From assembly GCA_963542015.1 (NCBI GenBank), contig CAUTUX010000005.1, positions 14,200-78,199 of the forward strand: DNA of 64,000 nucleotides. The letters run 5' to 3'. The notes beneath the pieces are model-generated. The model saw only the letters and a program-made list of their open reading frames with translations. It was not told the origin of the DNA and searched no databases. A program made the position numbers and the translations under genes. How positions within the stretch are numbered: position 1 is the stretch's first letter; each line of letters opens with the position of its first letter. This DNA comes from CAUTUX01 sp963542015 (GTDB lineage: Bacteria; Bacillota; Clostridia; Christensenellales; CAG-917). Of this stretch, positions 44,357 to 53,912 are shown in pieces.

Positions 44357-44700
44357 AAGATACCTCCGATTTGATTGTTTTCTCATTATAGGCTCGTCAA
44401 AAAGCGATGTCAACAGCAAAAACACAACTTATTGTGGTTTTTCAGCAACAAAACCACAATATATAGTAGTTTTGTGCAAAATTGTGAAAAGTTAGTTGTA
44501 ATTTCAAAATGCTGAAAATCGGCAAAATTTTAACAAATTAAATAAAAATCGTAAAAAAATTAACAAAAATTGAATAAAAATCGATAAAAATTTTATAAAA
44601 TTTGCAAAAAATTGTTAAAAAATCTTTAAAAAAATACAAAAAATTTTAAATTTTGACAAAAAATGATAAAAAAACTTGTTTTTTGAACGTCATAGGCATA
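44357..44700. other. AT-rich regulatory gap between divergent nrdD and pflB
   Basis: About 380 bases, holding the NrdR-type boxes, then a stretch (about 44510-44680) dominated by A-tracts and AAAATTTT motifs, then the pflB promoter. No gene. The periodic A-tracts could bend the DNA. Both flanking genes encode oxygen-sensitive glycyl-radical enzymes. Confidence 0.5.
44422..44469 (-). promoter_or_regulatory. Tandem NrdR-type boxes upstream of nrdD
   Basis: Two 16-bp sites match the NrdR consensus ACACWATATATWGTGT at 13 of 16 positions each: ACACAACTTATTGTGG (44422-44437) and CCACAATATATAGTAG (44454-44469). Their start-to-start distance of 32 bases is about three helical turns, the spacing typical of NrdR box pairs. 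They lie 66-113 bases before the nrdD ATG. Confidence 0.75.
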
Positions 44701-44704
44701 ATAT
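44676..44704 (+). promoter_or_regulatory. Candidate pflB promoter
   Basis: TTGTTT (44676-44681), 17-base spacer, TAATAT (44699-44704), giving a leader of about 28 bases with GGAGG before the ATG at 44739. Confidence 0.5.
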
Positions 44705-44738
44705 TAGGTTGTAAAAAACACATGGAGGAATTTCAGAA

Positions 44739-46961
44739 ATGGAAGCATGGAGAAAATTTAAAACAGGTTATTGGTGTAATGAAATCAATGTAAGTGATTT
44801 TATTAAGAAGAACTACACACCATATGATGGTGATGCATCATTCTTGAGACCAGCAACAGAGAGAACAAAGAAGGTAATGGAACATGTTAATAAACTGTTG
44901 AGCATTGAGAATGAGAAGGGTGTATATGATATTGATACTGAGAACATAACATCTATTGATGAATATCAACCAGGTTATGTAGATAGAGAGAGAGATATCA
45001 TTAAAGGATTGCAGACAGATGCTCCTTTAAAGAGAGCTATCAACCCATTTGCAGGAAAGAGAATGTGTGAGCAGGCTTGTCGTGCATATGGTTATGAGAT
45101 GTCAGACAAGATTAGAGAAGCCTTTAAGTATAGAACAACACATAATGATGGTGTGTTCCGTGTATATACAGATTTAATGAGAAAGGCAAGACACTGTGGA
45201 TTAATCACAGGGTTACCAGATGCATATGCAAGAGGACGTATCATAGGTGACTACAGAAGAGTTGCATTGTATGGTATGGATTTCTTAATTGAAGAAAAGA
45301 AAAAAGACAAGGCGAAGATTGGCAACAAAACAATGACAGCTGAAAATATCCAACTATTGGAAGATATCAGCAAACAAATTGAGTTCATGAAAAAACTTAT
45401 TGTTCTTGCAAGTCAGTATGGTTGTGATATCACAAAGCCAGCACAGAACTTCAGAGAAGCAGTACAATGGTTGTATTTTGGATATCTTGGAGCTGTAAAG
45501 GAACAGAATGGTGCCGCAAACAGTATCGGAAGAATTACAACATTCCTCGATATATATGCTGAAAGAGATTTGGCTGAAGGAAGCCTTACAGAAGATGAAG
45601 CTCAAGAAATAATAGATGACTTAGTAATCAAATTAAGACTTGTAAGACACTTGAGAACACCAGAATATAATGAAATATTTGCAGGAGATCCAACATGGGT
45701 AACTAGCTCAGAAGGTGGTCTAACTGTTGAAGGAAAGTCAATGGTAACAAAGACAAACTTCAGAATGTTGAATACATTATATAACCTCGGACCAAGTGCA
45801 GAACCAAATATCACAATTCTTTGGTCAGAAAAGTTACCACAAGGATTTAAAGATTTCTGTGCAAAGGTTTCTATTGATACAGACTCAATACAGTATGAGA
45901 ATGACGATGTTATGAGACCTATGTATGGAGATGACTATGGTATTGCATGTTGTGTATCTGCAATGCAGATTGGTAAGCAGATGCAGTATTTTGGAGCAAG
46001 ATGTAACCTTACAAAAGTTCTTTTGATGGCATTGAACGGTGGTAAAGATGAAATCTATGCAGAACAGATCGGACCAAAAGGAAAGGTATATGCAGAAGAA
46101 GTTCTTGATTATGATACAGTTATCAAGTCATTTAAAGAATATGCTTCATGGATGGCAAAACTATATGTAAACACATTAAACATCATTCACTATATGCATG
46201 ATAAGTATGCTTATGAAAGATTGATGATGTCATTACATGATACAAAGGTAGAAAGACTCATGGCATTTGGTGTATCAGGCTTGTCAGTTTTAACAGATAG
46301 CTTGAGTGCAATTAAATATGCAAAAGTAACTCCTGTAAAGGATGAAAGAGGAATTATCGTTGACTTTAAGACAGAAGGTGAATTCCCTAAATATGGTAAC
46401 GATGATGATAGAGTTGATTCAATAGCAACAGAGCTTGTAGAATTCTTCTTCAACGAACTGAAAAAGACTCCAGCATATAGAAAAGCAAGACATACATTAT
46501 CAATCCTCACAATTACTTCAAATGTTATGTATGGAAAGAAAACAGGAAATACACCTGATGGAAGAAGAGCAGGACAACCATTTGCTCCAGGTGCTAATCC
46601 AATGCATGGAAGAGATGCAGAAGGAGCATTGGCAAGCTTGAACTCAGTTGCAAAACTCAACTACTGCTGCTGTCAAGATGGAATTTCAAATACATTCTCA
46701 ATTACACCTAATGTTTTGGGTAAAGATGAAAAGAGTCGTGTAAATAACCTTGTAAGCATATTGGATGGATACTTTGAAAAGAAGGCTCACCATATCAATG
46801 TAAATGTCTTGAATAGAGAAAGATTGATTGATGCAATGGAACATCCTGGGAAATACCCAAGCTTAACAATAAGAGTAAGTGGATACGCTGTAAACTTTAA
46901 TAAATTAACAAGAGAACAGCAGGAAGAAGTAATCTCAAGAACATTCCACTCAAAGTTATAA
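44739..46961 (+). CDS. pflB: Pyruvate formate-lyase (formate C-acetyltransferase)
   Basis: 740 residues. The active-site cysteines are Cys404 and Cys405 in GIACCVSAM, and the glycyl radical is Gly715 in RVSGYAV. Pyruvate plus CoA gives acetyl-CoA plus formate under anaerobic conditions. All family blocks (FGARCNLTKVLLMALNGGKDE shown here in part, GNTPDGRRAGQPFAPGANP in part) are present, and the substitution pattern is that of true PFL, not a diol dehydratase or choline lyase. GGAGG site; pflA follows after 22 bases. Confidence 0.96.
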   Translation: MEAWRKFKTGYWCNEINVSDFIKKNYTPYDGDASFLRPATERTKKVMEHVNKLLSIENEKGVYDIDTENITSIDEYQPGYVDRERDIIKGLQTDAPLKRAINPFAGKRMCEQACRAYGYEMSDKIREAFKYRTTHNDGVFRVYTDLMRKARHCGLITGLPDAYARGRIIGDYRRVALYGMDFLIEEKKKDKAKIGNKTMTAENIQLLEDISKQIEFMKKLIVLASQYGCDITKPAQNFREAVQWLYFGYLGAVKEQNGAANSIGRITTFLDIYAERDLAEGSLTEDEAQEIIDDLVIKLRLVRHLRTPEYNEIFAGDPTWVTSSEGGLTVEGKSMVTKTNFRMLNTLYNLGPSAEPNITILWSEKLPQGFKDFCAKVSIDTDSIQYENDDVMRPMYGDDYGIACCVSAMQIGKQMQYFGARCNLTKVLLMALNGGKDEIYAEQIGPKGKVYAEEVLDYDTVIKSFKEYASWMAKLYVNTLNIIHYMHDKYAYERLMMSLHDTKVERLMAFGVSGLSVLTDSLSAIKYAKVTPVKDERGIIVDFKTEGEFPKYGNDDDRVDSIATELVEFFFNELKKTPAYRKARHTLSILTITSNVMYGKKTGNTPDGRRAGQPFAPGANPMHGRDAEGALASLNSVAKLNYCCCQDGISNTFSITPNVLGKDEKSRVNNLVSILDGYFEKKAHHINVNVLNRERLIDAMEHPGKYPSLTIRVSGYAVNFNKLTREQQEEVISRTFHSKL

Positions 46962-46983
46962 GAGGACTAATTTAAAGACCGTA

Positions 46984-47718
46984 ATGGATAGTGAAATATT
47001 AACCGCCCCCATTCACAGCTATGAAAGTATGGCTACCTTGGATGGGGATGGTGTACGGTTTGCAGTATTTTTTTATGGCTGTCCGTTGAGATGTGTGTAT
47101 TGTCACAATCCGGATACATGGTGCATAAAACCTAAGAATTATGTACCTTCAGATGTTCTTTTCAAAAAAGTAGTAAGATATAAAGAATATTTTAAAAATA
47201 GAGGTGGAATAACCTTTACAGGCGGAGAGCCTCTTTTATATGCCAAATATATTACGCAAGTAAATGAAAAGTTGAAAGAAGCTGGTATAGGATATGATTT
47301 GGACACATGTGGAAATGTGGCTTTAACTGATGATGTAAAAAAAGCGATAGATGAATCAGACCTTGTTATGCTTGATGTCAAATTTCCAACAGAGGAAGAA
47401 TATAAGAAGTATATAAAGGGAAGTCTAAAAAAAACACTCGACACATTAGATTATCTTGAAAAAACAAACAAAAGAACATGGATTAGAATAGTTGTTGTCC
47501 CTGGATTAAATGATACAAAAGAAAAAATGGATGAATACTTAAAGTTACTAAACGGGAAGCAGTGTATAGAATCAATTGATTTGTTAGCATTCCACACCAT
47601 GGGATTTGTGAAATATGAAGAACTAGGTATCGAGAACCCTTTAGCGGGTTATTCGGCACTTGATGAAGATGTTTTAAGTTCTTTAAAACAATATGTAAAT
47701 TCAAAATGGCAAAAGTAG
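46984..47718 (+). CDS. pflA: Pyruvate formate-lyase-activating enzyme
   Basis: 244 residues of the radical SAM family: CPLRCVYCHNPDTW (CxxxCxxC), FTGGEPLLYAKY and the C-terminal LLAFHTMGFVKYEELG motif specific to PflA. It generates the glycyl radical on PflB using SAM and a [4Fe-4S] cluster. It follows pflB and overlaps the U32 gene by 13 bases. Confidence 0.95.
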   Translation: MDSEILTAPIHSYESMATLDGDGVRFAVFFYGCPLRCVYCHNPDTWCIKPKNYVPSDVLFKKVVRYKEYFKNRGGITFTGGEPLLYAKYITQVNEKLKEAGIGYDLDTCGNVALTDDVKKAIDESDLVMLDVKFPTEEEYKKYIKGSLKKTLDTLDYLEKTNKRTWIRIVVVPGLNDTKEKMDEYLKLLNGKQCIESIDLLAFHTMGFVKYEELGIENPLAGYSALDEDVLSSLKQYVNSKWQK

Positions 47719-49733
47719 AGCTTCTTGCACCAGCGGGAGATATTGAGTCATTTAATTCGGCATTGGCAAGTGGGGCAGATGCTATATATCTTGGTTTAGA
47801 TGATTTTAACGCCAGAAAGAAAGCTCAAAATTTTTCAAGGGATAATATTAAAGAAGTAATACAAAAAGCACATCAAAGAGATGTTAAAGTTTATTTAACG
47901 CTTAATACAATTGTTTCAGATGAAGAAGTTTCAAAAATTAAAGAAACAATAGATGTAGCAATATTGGCAGATATAGATGCATTTATAGTTCAAGATTTTG
48001 GAGTGTTGTATATCTTAACCCACGAATATGATTTGGGGAAAATAGAAATACATGCATCAACTCAGATGGGAATTCACAACTTGGAAGGAGCACAAATTGC
48101 CAAGCAATTAGGCATATCAAGAATTGTGCTTTCAAGAGAAACAACAAAAAAAGACATAATTGAAATAAGTAAAAATGTAGATATAGATTTGGAATTTTTT
48201 GTACAAGGAGCACTCTGTGTAGGGTTTTCAGGCAACTGCTATATGTCCTATTGCGATAATGGGAAAAGCGGAAATAGAGGTGAGTGCAGACAATTGTGTA
48301 GATATCGTTATTACGATCCTAATGAAAATAAAACAGCATATTTTCTTTCTACAAAAGATATATGTCTTGCAAATAGTCTAAAAGAATTAACGGATATTGG
48401 AATAAAATCATTTAAAATAGAGGGACGGTTAAGAAGACAAGAATATGTCCAGGAGGCAGTTTCGATATATAGACGCCTTATAGACGATATAAATAAGGGT
48501 AAAGAATGCAAACTAATTGAAGACGAGGAAAGAAGGCTGAAAATAGCATATAACAGAGGGAATTATACAAAAAGGCTTTACTTGGACAACCCAAATGCAA
48601 ATACCATATATGCAGAAAACAACAATCACGAAGGATTGAGGATAGGTAAAGTAATTGGTGTGTCTAATCGGATAAATGTATACAAAATACAAATCCAATC
48701 CAAAGAAAAAATACAAACGGGAGATGGACTTAAATTTTTTGATGGAACATCTGAAGTTGCAAGTCTTGGAGTTGGGAATATTGAACAGAATGGCAATATC
48801 TATACCATATACAGCAAAACTAAAGTTAAAGTAGGTAATGATGTAAATTTAATATCAAGAAAATTAAATAAAGTGACATTGGGGAAGCAAAAGATATCAT
48901 ATTTCGTAAAAATGGATGGAGACTTTGAGTTACACATTAAAAACAATAATCATATGGTTGGAGCAAGAGTTAAATCAAAAGCAGATACGACAGTAGAGGA
49001 CAGATATATTAAGAATGCTCTATACAATATATATGATACGGAATTTACAGTTGAAGATATTAAGATACAGCATATTAGTGAGACTAGAGTATCCTTAGAA
49101 GAAATTAATTCATTAAGAAATAATTTATTGGAAGACCTTAGAAATGAAAAGGTTAGAGTATATAAGAAAAAACTAGTAAAGAAAGAAAGCAATGAAAGGG
49201 CAGAAATAAAAGAAGCAGTTGTAACAAATTATACAGATGACTTAAATATTCCAACACTTAATGAAGATACTATTATTAAACTGAATAGTTATAGCACTAA
49301 AAATATTCAGAGATTAAAAGAACTCAATCAAAGCAATCATGTAATTATTCAGTTGCCAACAATAGCAACAAACGAAGATATGATACTAATAAGGAAGACA
49401 ATGAAGGATGCTGGTATCAATAAAGTTCTAATAACAAACATATATGGATTTGCCATACAAGCAAAAGAGAAACATGTTGACTATCATTTAAATATAGCTA
49501 ACAAGTATGCCACATACCTATTGGATGATTTACATGTTGACGCTGTAGAGAGGAGTGTTGAGTTTCCAATTGAACATTCTGCAGTCCAGAAACTTAATAT
49601 AAAAAGAGAAAAAGCATTAATGACAATAAGAAGTGAATTGAAGGCAACGGGTTTGGAGACAGCAAAACGGAAGTATAAGGTTGTTCCAATTCAAGTAAAA
49701 AATAAATATTTTGAAGTATATGCATCAAAATAA
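47706..49733 (+). CDS. U32 peptidase-family protein (RlhA/TrhP-like)
   Basis: 675 residues. The N-terminal U32 domain begins VELLAPAGDIESFNSALASGADAIYLG and includes the cysteine cluster around GALCVGFSGNCYMSYC and GECRQLCRYRY, which in RlhA/TrhP-type enzymes bind an Fe-S cluster for 5-hydroxylation of uridine or cytidine in RNA. The C-terminal half is a longer variable part. A true collagenase role is unlikely. It overlaps pflA, but a functional link is not evident. Confidence 0.82.
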   Translation: MAKVELLAPAGDIESFNSALASGADAIYLGLDDFNARKKAQNFSRDNIKEVIQKAHQRDVKVYLTLNTIVSDEEVSKIKETIDVAILADIDAFIVQDFGVLYILTHEYDLGKIEIHASTQMGIHNLEGAQIAKQLGISRIVLSRETTKKDIIEISKNVDIDLEFFVQGALCVGFSGNCYMSYCDNGKSGNRGECRQLCRYRYYDPNENKTAYFLSTKDICLANSLKELTDIGIKSFKIEGRLRRQEYVQEAVSIYRRLIDDINKGKECKLIEDEERRLKIAYNRGNYTKRLYLDNPNANTIYAENNNHEGLRIGKVIGVSNRINVYKIQIQSKEKIQTGDGLKFFDGTSEVASLGVGNIEQNGNIYTIYSKTKVKVGNDVNLISRKLNKVTLGKQKISYFVKMDGDFELHIKNNNHMVGARVKSKADTTVEDRYIKNALYNIYDTEFTVEDIKIQHISETRVSLEEINSLRNNLLEDLRNEKVRVYKKKLVKKESNERAEIKEAVVTNYTDDLNIPTLNEDTIIKLNSYSTKNIQRLKELNQSNHVIIQLPTIATNEDMILIRKTMKDAGINKVLITNIYGFAIQAKEKHVDYHLNIANKYATYLLDDLHVDAVERSVEFPIEHSAVQKLNIKREKALMTIRSELKATGLETAKRKYKVVPIQVKNKYFEVYASK

Positions 49734-49817
49734 TTAATGGACATTTTGATGGCACGCAATTAAACTTTAAGAAAGTTGTTAAGTAACAGAAGTTATCAAA
49801 AATAATCGGAGAGATAT

Positions 49818-50402
49818 ATGAAAGTAATAATCGGATTGGGTAATATCGGCAAACAATATGAGAATACATTTCACAATATCGGCTTTATGGTTATTGATGA
49901 ATTTGCGAAAAAACATGGATTAAAAGATTTTAGAAAAGCGTGTGATGCGGAGATATGCATTGGAGATTTTTGTGGTGAAGAATTTGTATTAGCGAAGCCA
50001 ACCACATTTATGAACGCATCTGGAAACAGTGTGAAAAAGCTGTTTGAGAAGTATGCAAGTAATAAGTTGGAAAACATTTTAATAATTTATGATGATGCCG
50101 ATTTAGAAGTTGGCAACATAAGAATGAGAATGTCAGGTTCAGCTGGGACACACAACGGAATGAGAAATATTGTGTCTATAATGCAAAATACGGATATAGC
50201 CAGACTAAGGCTTGGAATTAAAAATGACGAATTAAAACAGGCACAGGTGCAGATAATTGATCATGTCTTAGGAAAAATAAAGCCAAATGACAAAGAAAAG
50301 ATAAAGACGGTTTTCCCAGTTGCCATAGAATGTATTGAGGACTTTATATCAAACAAGGATCCTCAGAGAATAATAGAGAAGGTTAATAGAAAAAGAGATT
50401 AG
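49818..50402 (+). CDS. pth: Peptidyl-tRNA hydrolase
   Basis: 194 residues. It has the family start VIIGLGNIGKQYENTFHNIGF with the catalytic His, then KPTTFMNASG, YDDADLEVG and GTHNGMRNI. It releases peptides from peptidyl-tRNA that drop off ribosomes. GGAGAG site. Its stop overlaps the rsmI stop on the other strand by 4 bases. Confidence 0.95.
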   Translation: MKVIIGLGNIGKQYENTFHNIGFMVIDEFAKKHGLKDFRKACDAEICIGDFCGEEFVLAKPTTFMNASGNSVKKLFEKYASNKLENILIIYDDADLEVGNIRMRMSGSAGTHNGMRNIVSIMQNTDIARLRLGIKNDELKQAQVQIIDHVLGKIKPNDKEKIKTVFPVAIECIEDFISNKDPQRIIEKVNRKRD

Positions 50403-51205
50403 TCTAAAGTAATTGCAACTGTGTAAACATCATTCTTTGTGATATTTTTTTCTTTAGCGACAAACTTAATTGCATCCTTCTTATCCATACCTTTAGAGAT
50501 ACAAAATATCAGTGCATCTTTGATACTCATATCTATAATTTCAGATGAATTGCTTGCTGGCAATACAATAAGAACCATTTCTCCTTTTTCAGTACAATTG
50601 AAATTTGCTAAAGAAGTTTGAACAAGTTCTTCGTGAAGTTTAGTAAGTTCTCTAGCTATGAAACACTCTCTGTTTCCTAATATAGAAAGAAGAAAAGAGG
50701 CTGTATTTTTAATATCATGAGGTGCCACATATAACATAAAAGGGTGAGTTAGCGATTGCACATTTAAGATCATATTTTTTTTATCAGACATCTTTTCGGG
50801 GAGGAATCCAAGAAAAGTAAAGCCTGAGTATATACTACCTAGCCACGAAAATGCAGAAGTTGTTGCAGATACACCAGGGATTATCGAAACATTAATTCCT
50901 TTGTCTCTGCACTTCCTTATGACAACAGCTCCAGGATCACAAATGCCAGGCATGCCAGCATCTGAAATAATAGCGACATTTTTCCCATTGATAATCATAT
51001 CTATAATTTCTTCACTGCGTTCTGTCTCATTATACTTATGATAGGAGATTAATGGCTTTGAAATTTGATAATGTTGTAGAAGTTTCATTGATGTGCGAGT
51101 ATCTTCACAAGCAATAACATCTACAAATTTCAGCACTTCCAAGGCACGCAGAGTTATATCTTTAAGATTCCCAATGGGTGTTCCAACAACATACAAAGCA
51201 CTCAT
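50399..51205 (-). CDS. rsmI: 16S rRNA 2'-O-methyltransferase RsmI
   Basis: 268 residues. Signature LYVVGTPIGNLKDITLRALEVL, then ACEDTRTSMKLLQHY, ISDAGMPGICDPG and PGVSATTSAF. It methylates the ribose of C1402 of 16S rRNA. Its ATG overlaps the previous gene's stop (ATGA), and rplI-trmN-rsmI form one minus-strand unit. Confidence 0.95.
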   Translation of the reverse strand: MSALYVVGTPIGNLKDITLRALEVLKFVDVIACEDTRTSMKLLQHYQISKPLISYHKYNETERSEEIIDMIINGKNVAIISDAGMPGICDPGAVVIRKCRDKGINVSIIPGVSATTSAFSWLGSIYSGFTFLGFLPEKMSDKKNMILNVQSLTHPFMLYVAPHDIKNTASFLLSILGNRECFIARELTKLHEELVQTSLANFNCTEKGEMVLIVLPASNSSEIIDMSIKDALIFCISKGMDKKDAIKFVAKEKNITKNDVYTVAITLD

Positions 51206-51906
51206 TTAATTATCTCCATGAATTGAGAAGTATATTTCCCAGCAGAGTCCATAATAGTTATGCTTGCAGTCTGCAGTCCAGGGGAGGCACCTTTTCTGGC
51301 TTTAACAATTATTAGATCAACATCCTTATTAGGTTTTGTATATATAAGGAAGAGCTTTTTAGGTTCAAGACTATACTTACGCAGTGTGCATATGAGATCA
51401 CACATGCGGTTTACCTTATATGATATGTAAGCGTCTCCTCCGAACTTTAAGGCAAAAGCTATTCCTTTGCAGAAATCATTTAGTGCATCATCTTTATCAG
51501 TACGGGCAGTTGATTTGGAAGAATTTTCAGAATCAATTGAACTTATAAAGTACGGAGGGTTACAGAGAGCAACAGAAAAACTTTCATGCTCAACAAGCTT
51601 ATTAATATCTCTAACATCTCCATTTATAAATGATATAGTTTTGTCACAGTGATTATATTTAGAACTTTCAACACACAAATCAAACAGCTCTTTTTGAATT
51701 TCAATACCTAAAGAGAACGATGCATGTTTTTTAAAGTGGGATAAAAATGTCAATATTCCGTTACCACAGCCAAAATCAATAACCCTATCTTTGGGAGTAA
51801 TGGTTGCGAGATTCGCCAAAATAACAGAATCTTGAGTAAAAGAGTATATCCCTTTATCTTGGTATATCGCCAGATCATCAATTTCCAACGATACAAGCTG
51901 TTTCAA
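51202..51906 (-). CDS. tRNA1(Val) (adenine-37-N6)-methyltransferase-like protein
   Basis: 234 residues. SAM-binding motif DFGCGNGILTFLS and the amino-methyltransferase motif NPPYF are in the order of the TrmN6/YfiC family, which modifies A37 of tRNA-Val. A TTG start at 51906 is behind AAGGGA, one base after rplI. Other base specificities within this superfamily are possible. Confidence 0.85.
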   Translation of the reverse strand: MKQLVSLEIDDLAIYQDKGIYSFTQDSVILANLATITPKDRVIDFGCGNGILTFLSHFKKHASFSLGIEIQKELFDLCVESSKYNHCDKTISFINGDVRDINKLVEHESFSVALCNPPYFISSIDSENSSKSTARTDKDDALNDFCKGIAFALKFGGDAYISYKVNRMCDLICTLRKYSLEPKKLFLIYTKPNKDVDLIIVKARKGASPGLQTASITIMDSAGKYTSQFMEIIK

Positions 51907-51907
51907 A

Positions 51908-52354
51908 TTATTCCCTTTCTACTTTTAAAACAATCTTTGCAGAAATGTTTGCGTACAATTTTATAACAATATCGCTATTGCCGAATGTTTTAATTTGTCC
52001 GCCAGTTTCAATCTGTTTTTTGTCAAAATTATAGCCGTTTTCTTTTAATACATTTGCAATCATTTCATTGGTAACGCTCCCGAACATTTTTCCGTCATTG
52101 TCACCACCCTTTACTTTTATTGTAAAAGTCTTGTTTTCAATTTCTTTTTTAAGTGCGTTTGCAGCTTTTTTATCTTCTTCTATTTTATGTAACATAGCTT
52201 TTTTTTGCTGAACTGCAGTATTTATATTTTGGGCTGTACCTTCTTTTGCAAGACCTTTTTTAAGTAGAAAGTTTCTTGCATATCCGTCATTTGCTTCAAC
52301 TATATCTCCAGCTTTTCCTAGACCGTTAACATCTTTAAGTAAAATTATTTTCAT
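51908..52354 (-). CDS. rplI: 50S ribosomal protein L9
   Basis: 148 residues: KIILLKDVNGLGKAGDIVEANDGYARNFLLKKGLA at the N-terminus (shortened here to its conserved motif GLGKAGDIVEANDGYARNFL), a long connecting helix and a C-terminal domain (GGDNDGKMFGSVTNEMIA). It is normal length. Start behind GAGGTG. It heads the trmN-rsmI unit. Confidence 0.96.
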   Translation of the reverse strand: MKIILLKDVNGLGKAGDIVEANDGYARNFLLKKGLAKEGTAQNINTAVQQKKAMLHKIEEDKKAANALKKEIENKTFTIKVKGGDNDGKMFGSVTNEMIANVLKENGYNFDKKQIETGGQIKTFGNSDIVIKLYANISAKIVLKVERE

Positions 52355-52788
52355 TCCGTCACCTCGTTATATCAGTATATTACAACACATCAATCATGCA
52401 AAATTTTACCCGTATGGCAAGTAGAGGTTACAATTCAATGGACTTCAAAAAAGAATCCACATCGTACAGAGAATGTCCAAATCGCTATTATTAAATGATG
52501 GAGTAGAGGTGGATGTAAAAGGATATAGAGAAACGCAAAGAAAAACTTATTGCTCTGGAGAATAGACTGCTAAAAATAAAAAAGATAAAAATTCAACTAA
52601 GTTTTGTAAATTTTGCAAAAAGTTCAAAAAAATTTAAAAAACTTTTTTCTGCAAAAAGTGGGTGAAAATGGGGAAAAACCAATAAAGGGTAATATACTTA
52701 CCTGAAAAACCCCATAAAAGAGGGTAAAAACAGTTAAAAAATGGCAAAAATCTTTTGTTGACATGCAAGCAGACTAAGTGTTAAATTG
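52355..52788. other. Intergenic gap between divergent rplI and hrcA units
   Basis: About 430 bases. The rplI promoter side has TAATATACT and TATAAC boxes within 30 bases of its start. The middle (about 52430-52600) has no gene or repeat I can name. A short pair TGGGG (52668) and CCCCA (52713) could make a weak long-range stem. The right end holds the hrcA promoter. Confidence 0.4.
52758..52786 (+). promoter_or_regulatory. hrcA operon promoter
   Basis: Perfect -35 TTGACA (52758-52763), 17-base spacer, -10 TTAAAT (52781-52786). The expected start, about 52793, falls inside the CIRCE operator. Confidence 0.65.
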
Positions 52789-52815
52789 TTAGCAATGCGA
52801 AAGGAAGAGTGCCAA
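52789..52815 (+). promoter_or_regulatory. CIRCE operator (HrcA-binding site) overlapping the hrcA ribosome site
   Basis: TTAGCAATG, 9 bases, GAGTGCCAA: 15 of 18 matches to TTAGCACTC-N9-GAGTGCTAA with the exact 9-base spacer. The spacer contains the AAAGGAAG ribosome site and the right arm ends 4 bases before the ATG. HrcA bound here would block transcription of the chaperone operon until heat stress. Confidence 0.85.
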
Positions 52816-52819
52816 AATA

Positions 52820-53905
52820 ATGAAAGAATTGACAGAAAGGAAATCTAAAATTGTTTGTGCATTAGTGGACTGTTACATTAATACAGGTACTCCAGTTTCG
52901 AGTAGTGATATCAAAGAAAAGTACATGAACGATATCAGTACAGCGACAATAAGAGCAGAGCTAGCAACATTGGAAGCAATGGGATATATTGAGCAACCAC
53001 ACACATCAGCAGGTAGGATTCCATTGAGAGAAGCATATAAGTTGTATGTGAACAATGAGACTTGCGGGAAGAACATGCCAGTTAAAGTAAACAACAAGTT
53101 GCCGCTAGGAACCTTTACAGAAAGAATTGATATGGCGGAAGACATATCAAAAGAAGTAGCTAAAATTATAAGCGACGAAACCAACTACACTTCGTTTGTT
53201 ATGAAAAATATCGATGAAGTAATTGTGGTGGAAGAAGTGAAGCTTGTGCCATTAAAACAGAATAAGCTGATAATTGTAATATCAACAAATCAGGGAATAC
53301 TGTCAGATAGCACACTGAATATTGACATTGAAGGCAATCAACAGATTATAGACATAGCAACTAGGGTAATCAATAATGTGTTTGTTGGGAAAGCAATAAC
53401 AAGCGTTACAGATATCGATTGTCAGATTGAAAGTGAGATAGATGGAGTAAAAGAGATTTTTACAGGCGTGCTCACAATGATAGAAAACTACCTCAAAGAA
53501 AACAGCTCACCACTGTGCGTTGAAGGTCAGTTGAAACTTGTTGAGAACGAAGCTTATAAGGATATAGAAGAAACAAAGAAATTCCTTCAGGTTGTTTCTG
53601 ATAAGGAAGCGTTGAGTGGTATGTTACCAGCAGTAGTTGATAATAGCGAAGGCAATGATGACATAGAATTCAGCATAAAGATCGGGAAGGAAGACAATAC
53701 GATAGATAAATGTGCGATAGTAACTGCTGCATATAGAATAGGAGATCAGGTGCTCGGACAAGCTGGAGTTATTGGACCTGAAAGAATGGATTATAGGAAA
53801 GTCATAACAGTATTAAATGGACTTAAAACAACATTTAGTGCGTTAAGACACAGAGGAGCCAGAAAAGAAATAAAAGCCTGGCTGAGAGATAATAAGAATA
53901 AGTAG
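52820..53905 (+). CDS. hrcA: Heat-inducible transcription repressor HrcA
   Basis: 361 residues. An N-terminal winged helix (INTGTPVSSSDIKE, STATIRAELATLEAMGYIEQPHTSAGRIP in short form: TIRAELATLEAMGYIEQ) and the C-terminal regulatory part with GPERMDYRKVI. It represses its own operon through the CIRCE site just upstream and needs GroEL for folding in known cases. First gene of hrcA-grpE-dnaK-dnaJ-prmA-rsmE-mtaB. Confidence 0.95.
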   Translation: MKELTERKSKIVCALVDCYINTGTPVSSSDIKEKYMNDISTATIRAELATLEAMGYIEQPHTSAGRIPLREAYKLYVNNETCGKNMPVKVNNKLPLGTFTERIDMAEDISKEVAKIISDETNYTSFVMKNIDEVIVVEEVKLVPLKQNKLIIVISTNQGILSDSTLNIDIEGNQQIIDIATRVINNVFVGKAITSVTDIDCQIESEIDGVKEIFTGVLTMIENYLKENSSPLCVEGQLKLVENEAYKDIEETKKFLQVVSDKEALSGMLPAVVDNSEGNDDIEFSIKIGKEDNTIDKCAIVTAAYRIGDQVLGQAGVIGPERMDYRKVITVLNGLKTTFSALRHRGARKEIKAWLRDNKNK

Positions 53906-53912
53906 GAAAGAA

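Noticed and set aside
44510..44690. AT-rich tract as a replication origin
   Set aside because: No DnaA-box cluster (TTATCCACA) or neighbouring dnaA/dnaN; it fits a promoter region between two divergent operons.
52758..52784. Alternative CIRCE reading around TTGACATGC and AAGTGTTAA
   Set aside because: The left half matches only 5 of 9 positions; the site at 52789-52815 matches 15 of 18 with the correct spacer.
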